From NCBI GenBank assembly GCA_017505785.1, contig JAFVOQ010000040.1:1-41844 (forward strand): a stretch of DNA of 41,844 bases, read 5' to 3'. The stretch is from Clostridia bacterium (lineage in GTDB: Bacteria; Bacillota; Clostridia; Oscillospirales; CAG-272). The notes under the pieces are model-generated. The model was not told where the DNA came from and did not search any database. It saw only the letters and a program-made list of their open reading frames with translations. The first letter of the stretch is position 1. Each line of letters begins with the position of its first letter. The position numbers and the translations under genes were made by a program. Positions 33,637-41,844 of the stretch are shown in pieces.

Positions 33637-36600
33637 ATGAAAAATAAAAAACTGCTGATGCGGTTGCTCTGCGCGCTTCTGTCGATCGTGATGCTTGCGT
33701 GCATGATCCCCGCAATAACGGTTTCCGCAGCGACCAAATCGAATGAGGAAACCGTAATCGATTATACCAGTGTAGCATACGAAAGTGCCGAGGCGCGCTA
33801 TCAAGCGATGAAGGAATACTACAATGACGGTGTTTATGCGCTTGCTTGCGATGAAAAAATCGGTGTCGTTGCATACAAAAAGATCGCCACCGGTGAAATC
33901 CTCTTCACCAACCCTTGGGATATGACCAAGGAGCCCTCTAAAGAGACCAGCGTTCGTGAAGAGATGATGGCTCAGGTCATTTTGACTTACGCCGATAATC
34001 AGGGTGGTGGCAAAACTCTCAATAGTTACACAGATGCTATACTTAAGGGACAATTTGCGGTAACACCCATTCAAAACGGTGTACGTGTAGAGTATGCGAT
34101 AGGTGAAATTTCAGCTCGTATTCTCGTGCCGCTTCGTATTGAGAGAACGAGCTTTGAAGAAAAGATCATGAAGCCCCTTGAGGAAAATCTGTCGACTCGT
34201 AATTTCAGCAAATTCATGGCCTACTATTCTCTCAAGAAGCAGGGTGGTAGCGGTATTGCCGCTGCATATCCCGTAACAGAGGAGAAGGGGATCGATATTT
34301 ATGTTTACAATGATGACGTGACCAAAACGAAGGTTCTTCGTGAGCTTGAGGCATGGATTCTTGAATACTGTCCCGATTACTCCTTTGCACAGATGGATGA
34401 GGACTATGAGTTTGTGGATTTTGAATACGAGGCTAAATCGCCTGCAGTATTCAGAATGGCACTTGAATATACGGTGGATGCAAACGGTCTGTCGGTATCT
34501 TTGCCTGCAAACGGCTTGCGTTACGACGAGACTGAGTACCGTATTACCGACCTTAAAATTTTGCCGTATATGGGCGCAAGTTACAAGGGCAATACCGGCT
34601 TGGACCGCGTAACAGGCGTGCCGATCGACGGCGGTGTGACCTATTCGGGCTACTCCTTCATTCCTGACAGCTCAGGTGCCTTGTATGAGTTGACGCAGGT
34701 CATTTCTCGCCCTGCCCGTGTGTACGGTGAGGACTATGCACTGTACTCGGTAATAGGCTCGCATGTTGCGCCTATGCGCATGCCTGTGTTCGGTCAGGTG
34801 GAAACGGCTACTTATCCTGACGGCAGAACGGAAAGCCGCGGGTTCCTGGCGATCATTGAGGAGGGTGAATCCCTGGCTTCTATCGCTCCGAACCACTCCA
34901 CTAAGTTCTATTCCTCGGTAGTTGCATCGTTTATTACACGTCAAGCGGATACCTCCACATCAAGCTGGTCTGTATATGCAAACCGTCGCTATACCGATGA
35001 TTACAAGCTGCGCTACATCATTCTTTCCGATGATACAAAGGCACAAGCTGCATCGCTCAATAGCTATTACGAGTGCTCTTGGATGGGCATGGCGTGTGCA
35101 TACCGCGATTACCTGGATTCCAAGGATAACGGCTTTGAGCGCCTTGGCGCAGAGGATGTTTCGGCATCTATTCCGCTTTACATTGAAACCTTTGGCTGTA
35201 AGGATACTGTCAAGAAGATTATGTCTATTCCCGTAACTGTTTCTGTGTCGCTTACCTCCTTTGAGGATATTGAGACCATGTACGGGTATTTGGTCGGTGA
35301 GGGTGTTACGAATGTAAACTTTAAGCTTACCGGCTACGCAAACGGCGGCCTTTATTCGGAGGTTCCCTACAAGCTGAAATGGGAGAGCTCTGTTGGCGGT
35401 AAATCCGGCTTTAAGGATTTGCTTGAATTTGCAGCAGAGCATCCTGAGCTTGGCATTTTCCCCGATTTTGATTTTGTTTATACCAGCTTTGGCGGTGCTT
35501 CTGTTGATATGAAGAAGTACGGTGCGCGTACGGTAGATAATCGCTATACTACCAAGCGTACGTATTCGGTTACACAGCAAACGCTTATCAGCTACTATCA
35601 AATGGTTCTTTCTCCCGCAACCTTCAGCCACTTCTACGAAAAGCTTGAGAAGAAGTACAGCAAGTATGAGAACGGTGCAATTTCGCTCTCTACCATGGGT
35701 AGCGACCTGAACTCCAGCTTTGATGAAGAGCAGACCTCGCTTCGTGAGGATTCCAAGAACTACACCATGCAGGCACTTGAGTACTTTACCTCACGCGACT
35801 ATGAGGTTATGGTAGATGGCGGTAACGCGTTTACCTGGGGCTATGCCGATTACATTCTCGATGTACCGCTGAGCTCTAACCGTTATGTCAACGAGCTGGC
35901 AACGGTTCCTTTCATGGGCGTTGTTCTTCATGGCTATGTACAGTTTGCAGGCAGCGCACTCAACCTTGAGGGTAACCTTTCCTATGCAATGCTCAAAGCA
36001 ATGGAAAGCGGCGCGGGCATATACTTCCTGCTCTCCTACACCAACACCGAGCTTTTGAAGGAGGATATCCTTCTTTCTCAGAATTATTCGGTTCGTTACG
36101 ATATTTGGCAGACTCGCCTGGTTGAGATCTACAAGGAGCTCAACTCCGCGCTCTGCGATGTGCAGACCAAGCTCATTATCGACCACGAGCTGCTTGACGG
36201 CACGCGCGTTCCCGATACGGATGAGCTGTTGCAGGATGCACTTGAAGAGGCACAGAAGGAAGCTGCTGCTGTGGCTGCAAGACGTGAGAATATTGCGCTT
36301 GCTACCGCAACGCTCAATCAAATCAACACGCGCTTCACGCAGTACAAGGCTGAGCTCGCTACCAAGTATGCGGCAATGCAGGCATTGCGTGATGCCAACA
36401 GTGATTTGATGAAAGCATGGGATGCTTACGTTGCAAATCCGACAGATACAGCTGTAAAGCAGGTGTTCTTCTTGACGCTTACCGCATCTGTGGCAGAGCC
36501 CATGGCAGATCTTATCCTGTTAAAGGCAACTGTTGATGAGCTGAAGACTGTGGCAGAAAAGAATTATCAGTTCTTGGTTGATACGAAGGCTGAGGCTGAT

Positions 36601-37119
36601 ATTGTTGCTGCTGCAAAGACCGTGCTTGATGCGATTGTTGACACCTATAACGAGATCGTTGCTGCCTATGGCGTAGCTACTGAAAATCTTGGTTACGTTC
36701 ATGCAGATCACCGCGCTGCATTCCTTTACGGTGATGCAGCTTATGCAAGCGTTTCCGTTGAGGACCTTTGCGCACTCTTTGTAGCTGCGCTGAAGGGTGA
36801 TTTGCAGGGAGATGATCAAGCGATTGATCTTGGAAATTTGATCACCACGCTTTCCGAGGGACTTGTGGTTAAATCTGAGCCTGTTGCAGGTGCTGCAAAC
36901 AATGCAGCAAACGGCAGCGTTGATTCTTCTTACAAGTATGCAGTTGACAGTGAGATCGTATATGTCACCTACGGTGATTATGCAAACGGCAAGCCCGTGG
37001 CTTACAAATCCTTTATTCTTAACTTCAATGATTATGCAGTCACTACCACGGTTGACGGTGTTGTATATCACATCGATGCTTACGGTTATGCTGTGATCCT
37101 GCATAACACCAATTCTTAA
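33637..37119 (+). CDS. DUF5696 family secreted protein
   Basis: This 1160-residue protein has a signal peptide cleaved near TVSA-ATKS (residues 29-32). The first 500 residues are mostly beta-rich, with many Tyr/Asp-containing strands. Residues about 506-828 carry the DUF5696 core, which starts ISA-type strands such as SIPLYIETFGCKDTVKKIM and includes the FPDFDFVYTSFGG segment and VMVDGGNAFTWGYADYI. This looks like a TIM-barrel glycoside-hydrolase-like domain, but I cannot name catalytic residues. Residues about 831-1014 are long helices, probably coiled coil (EALEEAQKEAAAVAARR-type). GGAAAGGAG precedes the ATG. It lies between the Yip1/NHL gene and a permease pair. Confidence 0.82.
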   Translation: MKNKKLLMRLLCALLSIVMLACMIPAITVSAATKSNEETVIDYTSVAYESAEARYQAMKEYYNDGVYALACDEKIGVVAYKKIATGEILFTNPWDMTKEPSKETSVREEMMAQVILTYADNQGGGKTLNSYTDAILKGQFAVTPIQNGVRVEYAIGEISARILVPLRIERTSFEEKIMKPLEENLSTRNFSKFMAYYSLKKQGGSGIAAAYPVTEEKGIDIYVYNDDVTKTKVLRELEAWILEYCPDYSFAQMDEDYEFVDFEYEAKSPAVFRMALEYTVDANGLSVSLPANGLRYDETEYRITDLKILPYMGASYKGNTGLDRVTGVPIDGGVTYSGYSFIPDSSGALYELTQVISRPARVYGEDYALYSVIGSHVAPMRMPVFGQVETATYPDGRTESRGFLAIIEEGESLASIAPNHSTKFYSSVVASFITRQADTSTSSWSVYANRRYTDDYKLRYIILSDDTKAQAASLNSYYECSWMGMACAYRDYLDSKDNGFERLGAEDVSASIPLYIETFGCKDTVKKIMSIPVTVSVSLTSFEDIETMYGYLVGEGVTNVNFKLTGYANGGLYSEVPYKLKWESSVGGKSGFKDLLEFAAEHPELGIFPDFDFVYTSFGGASVDMKKYGARTVDNRYTTKRTYSVTQQTLISYYQMVLSPATFSHFYEKLEKKYSKYENGAISLSTMGSDLNSSFDEEQTSLREDSKNYTMQALEYFTSRDYEVMVDGGNAFTWGYADYILDVPLSSNRYVNELATVPFMGVVLHGYVQFAGSALNLEGNLSYAMLKAMESGAGIYFLLSYTNTELLKEDILLSQNYSVRYDIWQTRLVEIYKELNSALCDVQTKLIIDHELLDGTRVPDTDELLQDALEEAQKEAAAVAARRENIALATATLNQINTRFTQYKAELATKYAAMQALRDANSDLMKAWDAYVANPTDTAVKQVFFLTLTASVAEPMADLILLKATVDELKTVAEKNYQFLVDTKAEADIVAAAKTVLDAIVDTYNEIVAAYGVATENLGYVHADHRAAFLYGDAAYASVSVEDLCALFVAALKGDLQGDDQAIDLGNLITTLSEGLVVKSEPVAGAANNAANGSVDSSYKYAVDSEIVYVTYGDYANGKPVAYKSFILNFNDYAVTTTVDGVVYHIDAYGYAVILHNTNS

Positions 37120-37134
37120 GGGAGGTAAAAGCTT

Positions 37135-38115
37135 ATGACAAATCAAGTGAAAGTGACGGCAGCCGCCGCACCGGTAAAGAAAAAGAAAATACCCTCCCTT
37201 GATAGAAAGAAATCTCGCGCGGGTTGGCTCTTTGTATTGCCGTTTATTATCGGATTGATCTTCATCTATTTCCCCATTCTTTGGGAATCGATTTCCTACA
37301 GCTTTTATAATTACACGTCTGTGAAAGGCATTGTAACCAAAGAATTTGTGGGCTTTGAGCACTATACTACCGCGTTTACGGGTGATGCTAAGTTTGCCCA
37401 GTCATTGCTGACGGGCTTGCAGGAAATGGCATTTGATATTCCCGCAATCCTCATTTTCTCGCTCTTTGTTGCGGTGATCCTGAATCAGAAAATGGTAGGC
37501 CGTGCGGCGTTTCGTGCTATTTTCTTCCTTCCCGTTGTGGTATCTACGGGTGTTATGGAATCGGTTATGTCCTCGTCTTACGGTGCCTCCGGCAACCAAA
37601 TGGATTTGGGTATGGAGGAAGGTGAAGAAGCAGTTGAGGAATTAGCAACCTCAACTGCGATCGAGGGACTACTCGTCAGTATTTTCAGCAGCCTTGGCTT
37701 TGGTACAGGTCTTGTTACTTACATTTCCTCTGCTGTTGCAAGTATTTCGGGTATTATAAACCGTTCGGGCGTGCAGATCTTGATCTTCCTTGCAGCCTTG
37801 CAATCGATTTCTCCTGCTATTTATGAGTCCTGTCAGATCGACGGTGCTACCTCGTGGGAAACCTTCTGGAAGATCACCTTCCCAATGGTGAGCCCCATGA
37901 TCTTGGTAAATGCTGTTTATACGATAATTGACTCCTTTACCACAGATTCCAACTCTGTTATGCAGTTGATTAACAATACGTATATGGGCGTTGAGGCCGG
38001 CGCAAAGCACGTGAGTGCTGCTATGGGTTGGATGTACTTCCTCGTAGTATTGGCGATAGTTGGCATCGTGGCAGGTATTTTCTCCATGTATGTCTTCTAT
38101 CAGAGAAGAGATTAA
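37135..38115 (+). CDS. Sugar ABC transporter permease A2
   Basis: This 326-residue permease of the LacF/UgpA type has an N-terminal Lys-rich stretch and about six membrane segments. The EAA loop is ESCQIDGATSWETFWKITF. Between the third and fourth segments it has an acidic insert with DLGMEEGEEAVEELATS, longer than in permease A1; the insert may reach a partner protein outside. AGGGAGG precedes the ATG by eight bases. It follows DUF5696 by 15 bases and pairs with the next gene. Confidence 0.93.
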   Translation: MTNQVKVTAAAAPVKKKKIPSLDRKKSRAGWLFVLPFIIGLIFIYFPILWESISYSFYNYTSVKGIVTKEFVGFEHYTTAFTGDAKFAQSLLTGLQEMAFDIPAILIFSLFVAVILNQKMVGRAAFRAIFFLPVVVSTGVMESVMSSSYGASGNQMDLGMEEGEEAVEELATSTAIEGLLVSIFSSLGFGTGLVTYISSAVASISGIINRSGVQILIFLAALQSISPAIYESCQIDGATSWETFWKITFPMVSPMILVNAVYTIIDSFTTDSNSVMQLINNTYMGVEAGAKHVSAAMGWMYFLVVLAIVGIVAGIFSMYVFYQRRD

Positions 38116-38133
38116 GGAAAGGAGGATGTTAAT

Positions 38134-39249
38134 ATGACACAAAATATGGATAACAAACCGCAAGTTAAGCGCGAGTCCAAAAATAAGATTCGTGTTGACT
38201 TTGAGCGTACCAGCTTAAAGGAACGCCTTAAGGCAAAGTATCTTTCTTCTTATTTTGCTAAAAATGTGCTATGGTACATCTTCCGCCTCCTTCTGCTCAT
38301 TGGTATCGCCTTTGTCATTCTCAAGCCCTTCTACACGATGATCATGCGTTCCTTTATGGAACCCGAAAATTTTGTGGATGCTACGGTTGTGAATGTGCCG
38401 CGTGCTTTCTCGGCAATCATTTATAAGTCAATTATTGTAGACTTGGAATATTTCAAGGTGTTTTTCCTTACCTTGGCGCTTTCCCTTGGATGTGCGCTTT
38501 TGCAAACCTTCTCCTGCGCATTGGTTGGTTACGGTCTTGCAAAGTTCAAATTCCGTGGTGCAAAAGCCGTGTTCCTTCTGGTTATTCTCAGCTTGGCAAT
38601 TCCGCACGGTACCATGCAGTCTGCAATATTCTATCGCTTCCAGCACTTGGATATTTTCGGAATCTTCAATTTCCTCGCGGGCGGTGCTCGCACAGGCATT
38701 GAGGGTATTGATAATATTCTTTCCAAGATCAAAATTTTGCCGGAAAGCTTTGTAGGCGGTATTAGTACAATCAGAAGCGTTGTACCGATTCTGCTGCTTT
38801 CCGTAACGGGTCTTGCCTTTAAGAACGGTCTTTACATCTTTTTGCTTCGTCAGTTCTTCCGCGGTGTGCCTGATGAGCTTGAAGAATCTGCCTACCTTGA
38901 CGGCGCAAACACCTTCCGCACCTTTGTGCAGGTTATTTTGCCGCTTTCCGTTCCGATGCTTATCACCGTGTTCCTGTTTGCGTTCTGCTGGCAGTGGACA
39001 GATGACTTTTACATTCCGTTGTTCTTTACGGGTCAGCCTCCTGCTTTGATGACGTATTTGCCCCAGATTGATGAAATTCCCATCACCTTGGCAACCATTT
39101 ATACGCAGGTTACGCACTCAAGCGGTGCGTACAAAAAGGCAATCGTTTACGGTTGTGGCTTGATGACATGCGCGCCCCTGATTATTCTTTACCTCTTCTG
39201 CCAGAGATACTTGGTACAGGGTATCGAACGTTCGGGTATCGTTGGATAA
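38134..39249 (+). CDS. Sugar ABC transporter permease B2
   Basis: This 371-residue permease of the LacG/UgpE type has a long basic N-terminal stretch of about 45 residues, then six membrane segments. The EAA loop is ESAYLDGANTFRTFVQVIL. GKAxV-type pairing helices are normal, but a region after FQHLDIFGIFNFLAGG is longer than usual. AAAGGAGG lies upstream of the ATG. It is the last gene of the operon and ends before a strong terminator. Together with A2 it forms a second heterodimeric channel in the same transcript. Confidence 0.93.
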   Translation: MTQNMDNKPQVKRESKNKIRVDFERTSLKERLKAKYLSSYFAKNVLWYIFRLLLLIGIAFVILKPFYTMIMRSFMEPENFVDATVVNVPRAFSAIIYKSIIVDLEYFKVFFLTLALSLGCALLQTFSCALVGYGLAKFKFRGAKAVFLLVILSLAIPHGTMQSAIFYRFQHLDIFGIFNFLAGGARTGIEGIDNILSKIKILPESFVGGISTIRSVVPILLLSVTGLAFKNGLYIFLLRQFFRGVPDELEESAYLDGANTFRTFVQVILPLSVPMLITVFLFAFCWQWTDDFYIPLFFTGQPPALMTYLPQIDEIPITLATIYTQVTHSSGAYKKAIVYGCGLMTCAPLIILYLFCQRYLVQGIERSGIVG

Positions 39250-39260
39250 TCTTCGATTAC

Positions 39261-39300
39261 AAAAAAAATAAGTATCCCCTACGGGGGATACTTATTTTTT
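39261..39300. terminator. Bidirectional terminator of the import operon and glpK
   Basis: ATAAGTATCCCC pairs with GGGGATACTTAT around a short TAC-type loop, flanked by A7 on the left and T7 on the right. It can end the plus-strand import operon and the minus-strand glpK transcript, although it lies about 127 bases beyond the glpK stop. Confidence 0.93.
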
Positions 39301-39426
39301 TGCAATGATTGACTGAATAAAGGCGAAAAGAGGGTGTCCCGAATGCCCAAATCCATTTGAATTGAATGAACCCTGTGTTTTTGCCCGGTGATTGTTTTAT
39401 AAAGCCACAACAAAAGTTTTTTGTAT

Positions 39427-40917
39427 TTATGATGAAAAGGCACTTGATGCCGAAACGGCGCGATGCCATTTTTCAAGATGTGCGGTACGCACTTCCTCGC
39501 GCATATGCGGAGTAAATATTTTGGCTGCCGGCAGAAGGGTTCTGAGGTCTTCTATACTGTTGTAAAGGTTAGTTGCAAGTCCTGCCATAGTGGCAACGCC
39601 CCAAGCGGTTGTTTCAATACAGGCGGAGCGTGCAATCGGTAAGGCGGCAAGATCACTTTGTGTTTGCATCAAAAGGTTGTTGGCGCAAGCACCGCCGTCA
39701 ACGCGCAAAAGCGGTATGAAAAGGCCTGTATCCTGCCGCATCGCATCAAGAACATCAACGGTTTGAAAAGCCATGGCATCGAGTGTTGCACGCACCAAGT
39801 GTGCGCGGGTTGTGCCGCGTGTAATGCCACAGACCGTGCCGCGCGCGGCAGCGTTCCAATAAGGAGTGCCAAGCCCTACAAAGGCGGGAACAAAGTATAC
39901 CCCACCGCTATCGGTCACCTCGGCGGCAATTGCTTCACTTTCTGAGGAGGTTGAAATCAGTCCAAGCCCGTCACGCAACCACTGGATTGCGGCGCCGCAT
40001 ATAAACACAGATCCCTCCAATACATAAGTAGTTTTGCCGTTATGCTGCCAGCCGATCGTTGTCAGTAATCCGTTTGATGAGGTGACAGGGGTATTTCCCG
40101 TATTCATCAGCATAAATCCGCCCGTGCCATAGGTGTTTTTGATGTCGCCCGCATCAAAGCAGCATTGCCCAAAAAGAGCTGCTTGCTGGTCACCGGCCGC
40201 CGCGGCGATCGTAATGGGGGTGCCAAAAATTTCAGCATCGGTTTCACCAAATACGCCAACCGTGGGCAGGACCCGGGGAAGCATGGCGCGGGGAATATCG
40301 AAAAGCTCCAGTAGCTCCGCATCCCACGTTAAGGTATGGATGTTAAAGAGCATCGTGCGTGCGGCGTTTGAGGGATCGGTTGCGTGCACGCGCCCTCCCG
40401 TAAGCTTGTAGATCAGCCACGTATCAACCGTTCCAAATAACAGCTCGCCACGCTCTGCCCGTTCCTGTGCCTTTGGCACATTTTGCAGAATCCAGCGTAG
40501 CTTTGTTGCGGAAAAGTAGGGGTCGGGTGCAAGCCCTGTTTTTTCTCGTATGATAACATCTTTTCCTGTTTGGCATAGCTTCTCACATAACGCCTCGGTG
40601 CGGCGGCATTGCCATACAATGGCAGGGCAAATGGGCTTGCCCGTGTCTTTTTCCCAAACAACGGTTGTTTCGCGTTGATTGGTAATGCCAAGTCCTGCAA
40701 TATCGGCAGCAGAAATGTCAGCCTGCCTCAACGCTTCCTTTGCGGTTGCCAGTTGACTTTCCCAAATTTCACATGCATCATGCTCAACCCAACCTGCTTT
40801 TGGAAAATACTGCGTAAATTCACGTGCTGCCTTTGCCACAATATTGCCGTTGCGGTCAAATATGATACAGCGTGAGCTGGTAGTGCCCTGATCGAGTGCC
40901 ATTAAGTATTTTTTCAT
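39427..40917 (-). CDS. glpK: Glycerol kinase
   Basis: The enzyme phosphorylates glycerol with ATP to glycerol 3-phosphate. The protein has 496 residues, the normal length, of the FGGY family. The ATP motif DQGTTSSR is at 9-16 and the substrate-side GWVEHDACEIW is at 42-52. GDQQAALFGQ stands near residue 250 and KNTYGTGGFML follows it. The activation loop reads DAEIFGTPI and lacks the HxYG-like histidine that many Firmicute enzymes use for HPr phosphorylation, so PTS control may be absent, as in E. coli. The ATG overlaps the stop of the ImmA-like gene by three bases. AAAGGA lies upstream. Confidence 0.95.
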   Translation of the reverse strand: MKKYLMALDQGTTSSRCIIFDRNGNIVAKAAREFTQYFPKAGWVEHDACEIWESQLATAKEALRQADISAADIAGLGITNQRETTVVWEKDTGKPICPAIVWQCRRTEALCEKLCQTGKDVIIREKTGLAPDPYFSATKLRWILQNVPKAQERAERGELLFGTVDTWLIYKLTGGRVHATDPSNAARTMLFNIHTLTWDAELLELFDIPRAMLPRVLPTVGVFGETDAEIFGTPITIAAAAGDQQAALFGQCCFDAGDIKNTYGTGGFMLMNTGNTPVTSSNGLLTTIGWQHNGKTTYVLEGSVFICGAAIQWLRDGLGLISTSSESEAIAAEVTDSGGVYFVPAFVGLGTPYWNAAARGTVCGITRGTTRAHLVRATLDAMAFQTVDVLDAMRQDTGLFIPLLRVDGGACANNLLMQTQSDLAALPIARSACIETTAWGVATMAGLATNLYNSIEDLRTLLPAAKIFTPHMREEVRTAHLEKWHRAVSASSAFSS

Positions 40918-41420
40918 ATCGTATTGTCCTTTCGGATCATTCTTTTTTTATTACGGGTAGAAAACAGGCGGCGCACGCGAAAGGTTGGTTCAAAGGATAA
41001 AACAAATTCTCCTTTTTCTGTTGACAGCTTTGTCATAGTGCCATAACGCTCGCGGTAATTTTCCATTGCCGCAACAAAAAAATCCTCCGGCACGCCAAAA
41101 CATTCGGCAAATTCCCACGGCTCGCGGCAGCCCTCAAGTGCGGCATCCAGTAATTTACGCATGCCGATCAAGCGGTCAAAAATTTGCTCTCTGGTGCGAC
41201 GTTCCATGCGTGCGTCGGTAAGAATATCACCGTAGGAGTGCAGGGCGTGTGTGAGCTCCTCGCACAGTACTACGGTGCGCTCTGCCTCAGTGTCGACCTG
41301 TGCGCTGATAGCAATGGTATCATCACAGCAGAGCCCGCGAATGCGCGGCGATACAAAGGGATATTTTTCAATCACAGTAAGCCCGTTTTTTTCTGCCTCG
41401 TCGAGTAACTTTTCGTACAT
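40914..41420 (-). CDS. ImmA/IrrE-type metallo-endopeptidase-like protein
   Basis: This 168-residue protein resembles the ImmA/IrrE family, zinc proteases that often cut a paired repressor. The zinc site reads CEELTHAL (Glu54, Glu55, His58); like several phage-type family members it has EEL-x-H in place of HExxH. A C-terminal helical part (about 90-168) ends in a basic tail. The start ATG at 41420 has AAAGGAAC upstream. An in-frame ATG at 41537 would add 39 residues encoded by the repeat element, so I reject it. No helix-turn-helix repressor gene is seen beside it. It is coupled to glpK by an ATGA overlap. Confidence 0.75.
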   Translation of the reverse strand: MYEKLLDEAEKNGLTVIEKYPFVSPRIRGLCCDDTIAISAQVDTEAERTVVLCEELTHALHSYGDILTDARMERRTREQIFDRLIGMRKLLDAALEGCREPWEFAECFGVPEDFFVAAMENYRERYGTMTKLSTEKGEFVLSFEPTFRVRRLFSTRNKKRMIRKDNTI

Positions 41421-41436
41421 AGAGTTCCTTTCAGTA

Positions 41437-41714
41437 TAGGCAAGAGGGAATAATCCGAACCCGCCCTCAAGCCTTGCTTTTTCGCGCTTTCGGTACTTAT
41501 CGCTCTTACCAAGTTCGTACTTGGCGGCGATCGCCAAGCACCAAAATCATCAAAAAAACAACGTTTGAGGGTCTCTTGGAGTTTTGAGAAAGCAAATACT
41601 TGTAGATGCGAGGGGAATTTTCGCAGTAATATGGGGATATTACAAGGAAATTTCCTGATGCAGATGCAGATATTTGCTTCTCAAAACCGAGTTCGGATTA
41701 TTTCCTCTTGCCTA
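41437..41714. repeat. Palindromic element with inverted ends (MITE-like)
   Basis: The ends TAGGCAAGAGGGAATAATCC (41437-41456, continuing to 41460) and the inverse of 41691-41714 match over 24 bp with one mismatch. CCCTCAA at 41464-41470 and TTGAGGG at 41565-41571 form a further inverse pair. The right half (about 41580-41692) is one imperfect palindrome of about 112 bases with arms TTTTGAGAAAGCAAATA and TATTTGCTTCTCAAAA. One arm of this palindrome recurs at 12889. No transposase is present. It lies immediately upstream of the ImmA-like gene. The final 130 bases of the window hold no complete gene. Confidence 0.8.
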
Positions 41715-41844
41715 GCCGCACGGGAGCCGAACATATAAGGTTTTAAAAGACATATTTTTCGCGGCACTTCACCAAATTGTTCTCGAATATTTGTATATTC
41801 TTCAAAAAATTCGGTTTGTTCCGCAAAAAATCTGTTCTTTTAAA

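Noticed and set aside
41421-41537. N-terminal extension of the ImmA-like protein by 39 residues
   Set aside because: The extension is encoded by the inverted-repeat element, and the ATG at 41420 has its own AAAGGA site and fits the family start.
41721-41839. Minus-strand open stretch of about 50 codons at the right edge
   Set aside because: It starts right after a stop codon, has no plausible start until its last 17 codons, and runs into the repeat. It may be a gene remnant, but there is too little to claim one.

Overview
The window is a bacterial chromosome segment of about 42 kb. It probably comes from an anaerobic Clostridia-type Firmicute, perhaps an uncultured gut lineage near Oscillospirales or Christensenellales. 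Evidence is the alpha-operon order rpmJ-rpsM-rpsK-rpsD-rpoA-rplQ with rpsD inside, strong AGGAGG ribosome sites, consensus TTGACA-17-TATAAT promoters, and families typical of Clostridia (DUF5685, DUF3343, DUF5696, Yip1/NHL). I cannot name a genus. No tRNA, rRNA, CRISPR array, transposase or prophage was seen.

Layout. 1-2970: 3' end of the ribosomal alpha operon, closed by a bidirectional terminator. 3044-4425 (minus): a cysteine-desulfurase-like PLP enzyme and a DUF3343 Se/S-carrier-like protein. 4611-6955: a double DUF1538 membrane protein coupled to two divergent PII-like proteins. 7144-9263: a tight trio of DUF5685, a J-domain protein and a membrane protein, all of unclear role. 9420-12901: two tandem CNNM/CorC-type DUF21-CBS membrane proteins, a DtxR-like metalloregulator and RNase HI, behind a perfect consensus promoter. 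12889-13260: gene-free, with a repeat copy and strong hairpins. 13489-19350: a 1953-residue secreted beta-helix repeat protein.

19528-25368 (minus): glutamine-dependent NAD synthetase, then a separate mglBAC-type sugar importer with an inverted repeat lying exactly between its -35 and -10 boxes. 25369-26144: a long regulatory intergenic region with inverted repeats and a structured leader. 26145-39249: one long operon of a giant secreted solute-binding protein, two permeases, an NHL/TPR/Yip1 membrane protein, a DUF5696 protein and two more permeases, with no ATPase gene. 39427-41420 (minus): glycerol kinase translationally coupled to an upstream ImmA/IrrE-type protein. 41437-41714: a palindromic element with inverted ends, homologous to the repeat after rnhA.

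The most interesting parts are the 13-kb import/surface operon (an apparent carbohydrate-handling system built around DUF5696 and Yip1/NHL proteins), the DUF1538-PII module, and the dispersed palindromic repeat that supplies the end of rnhA.
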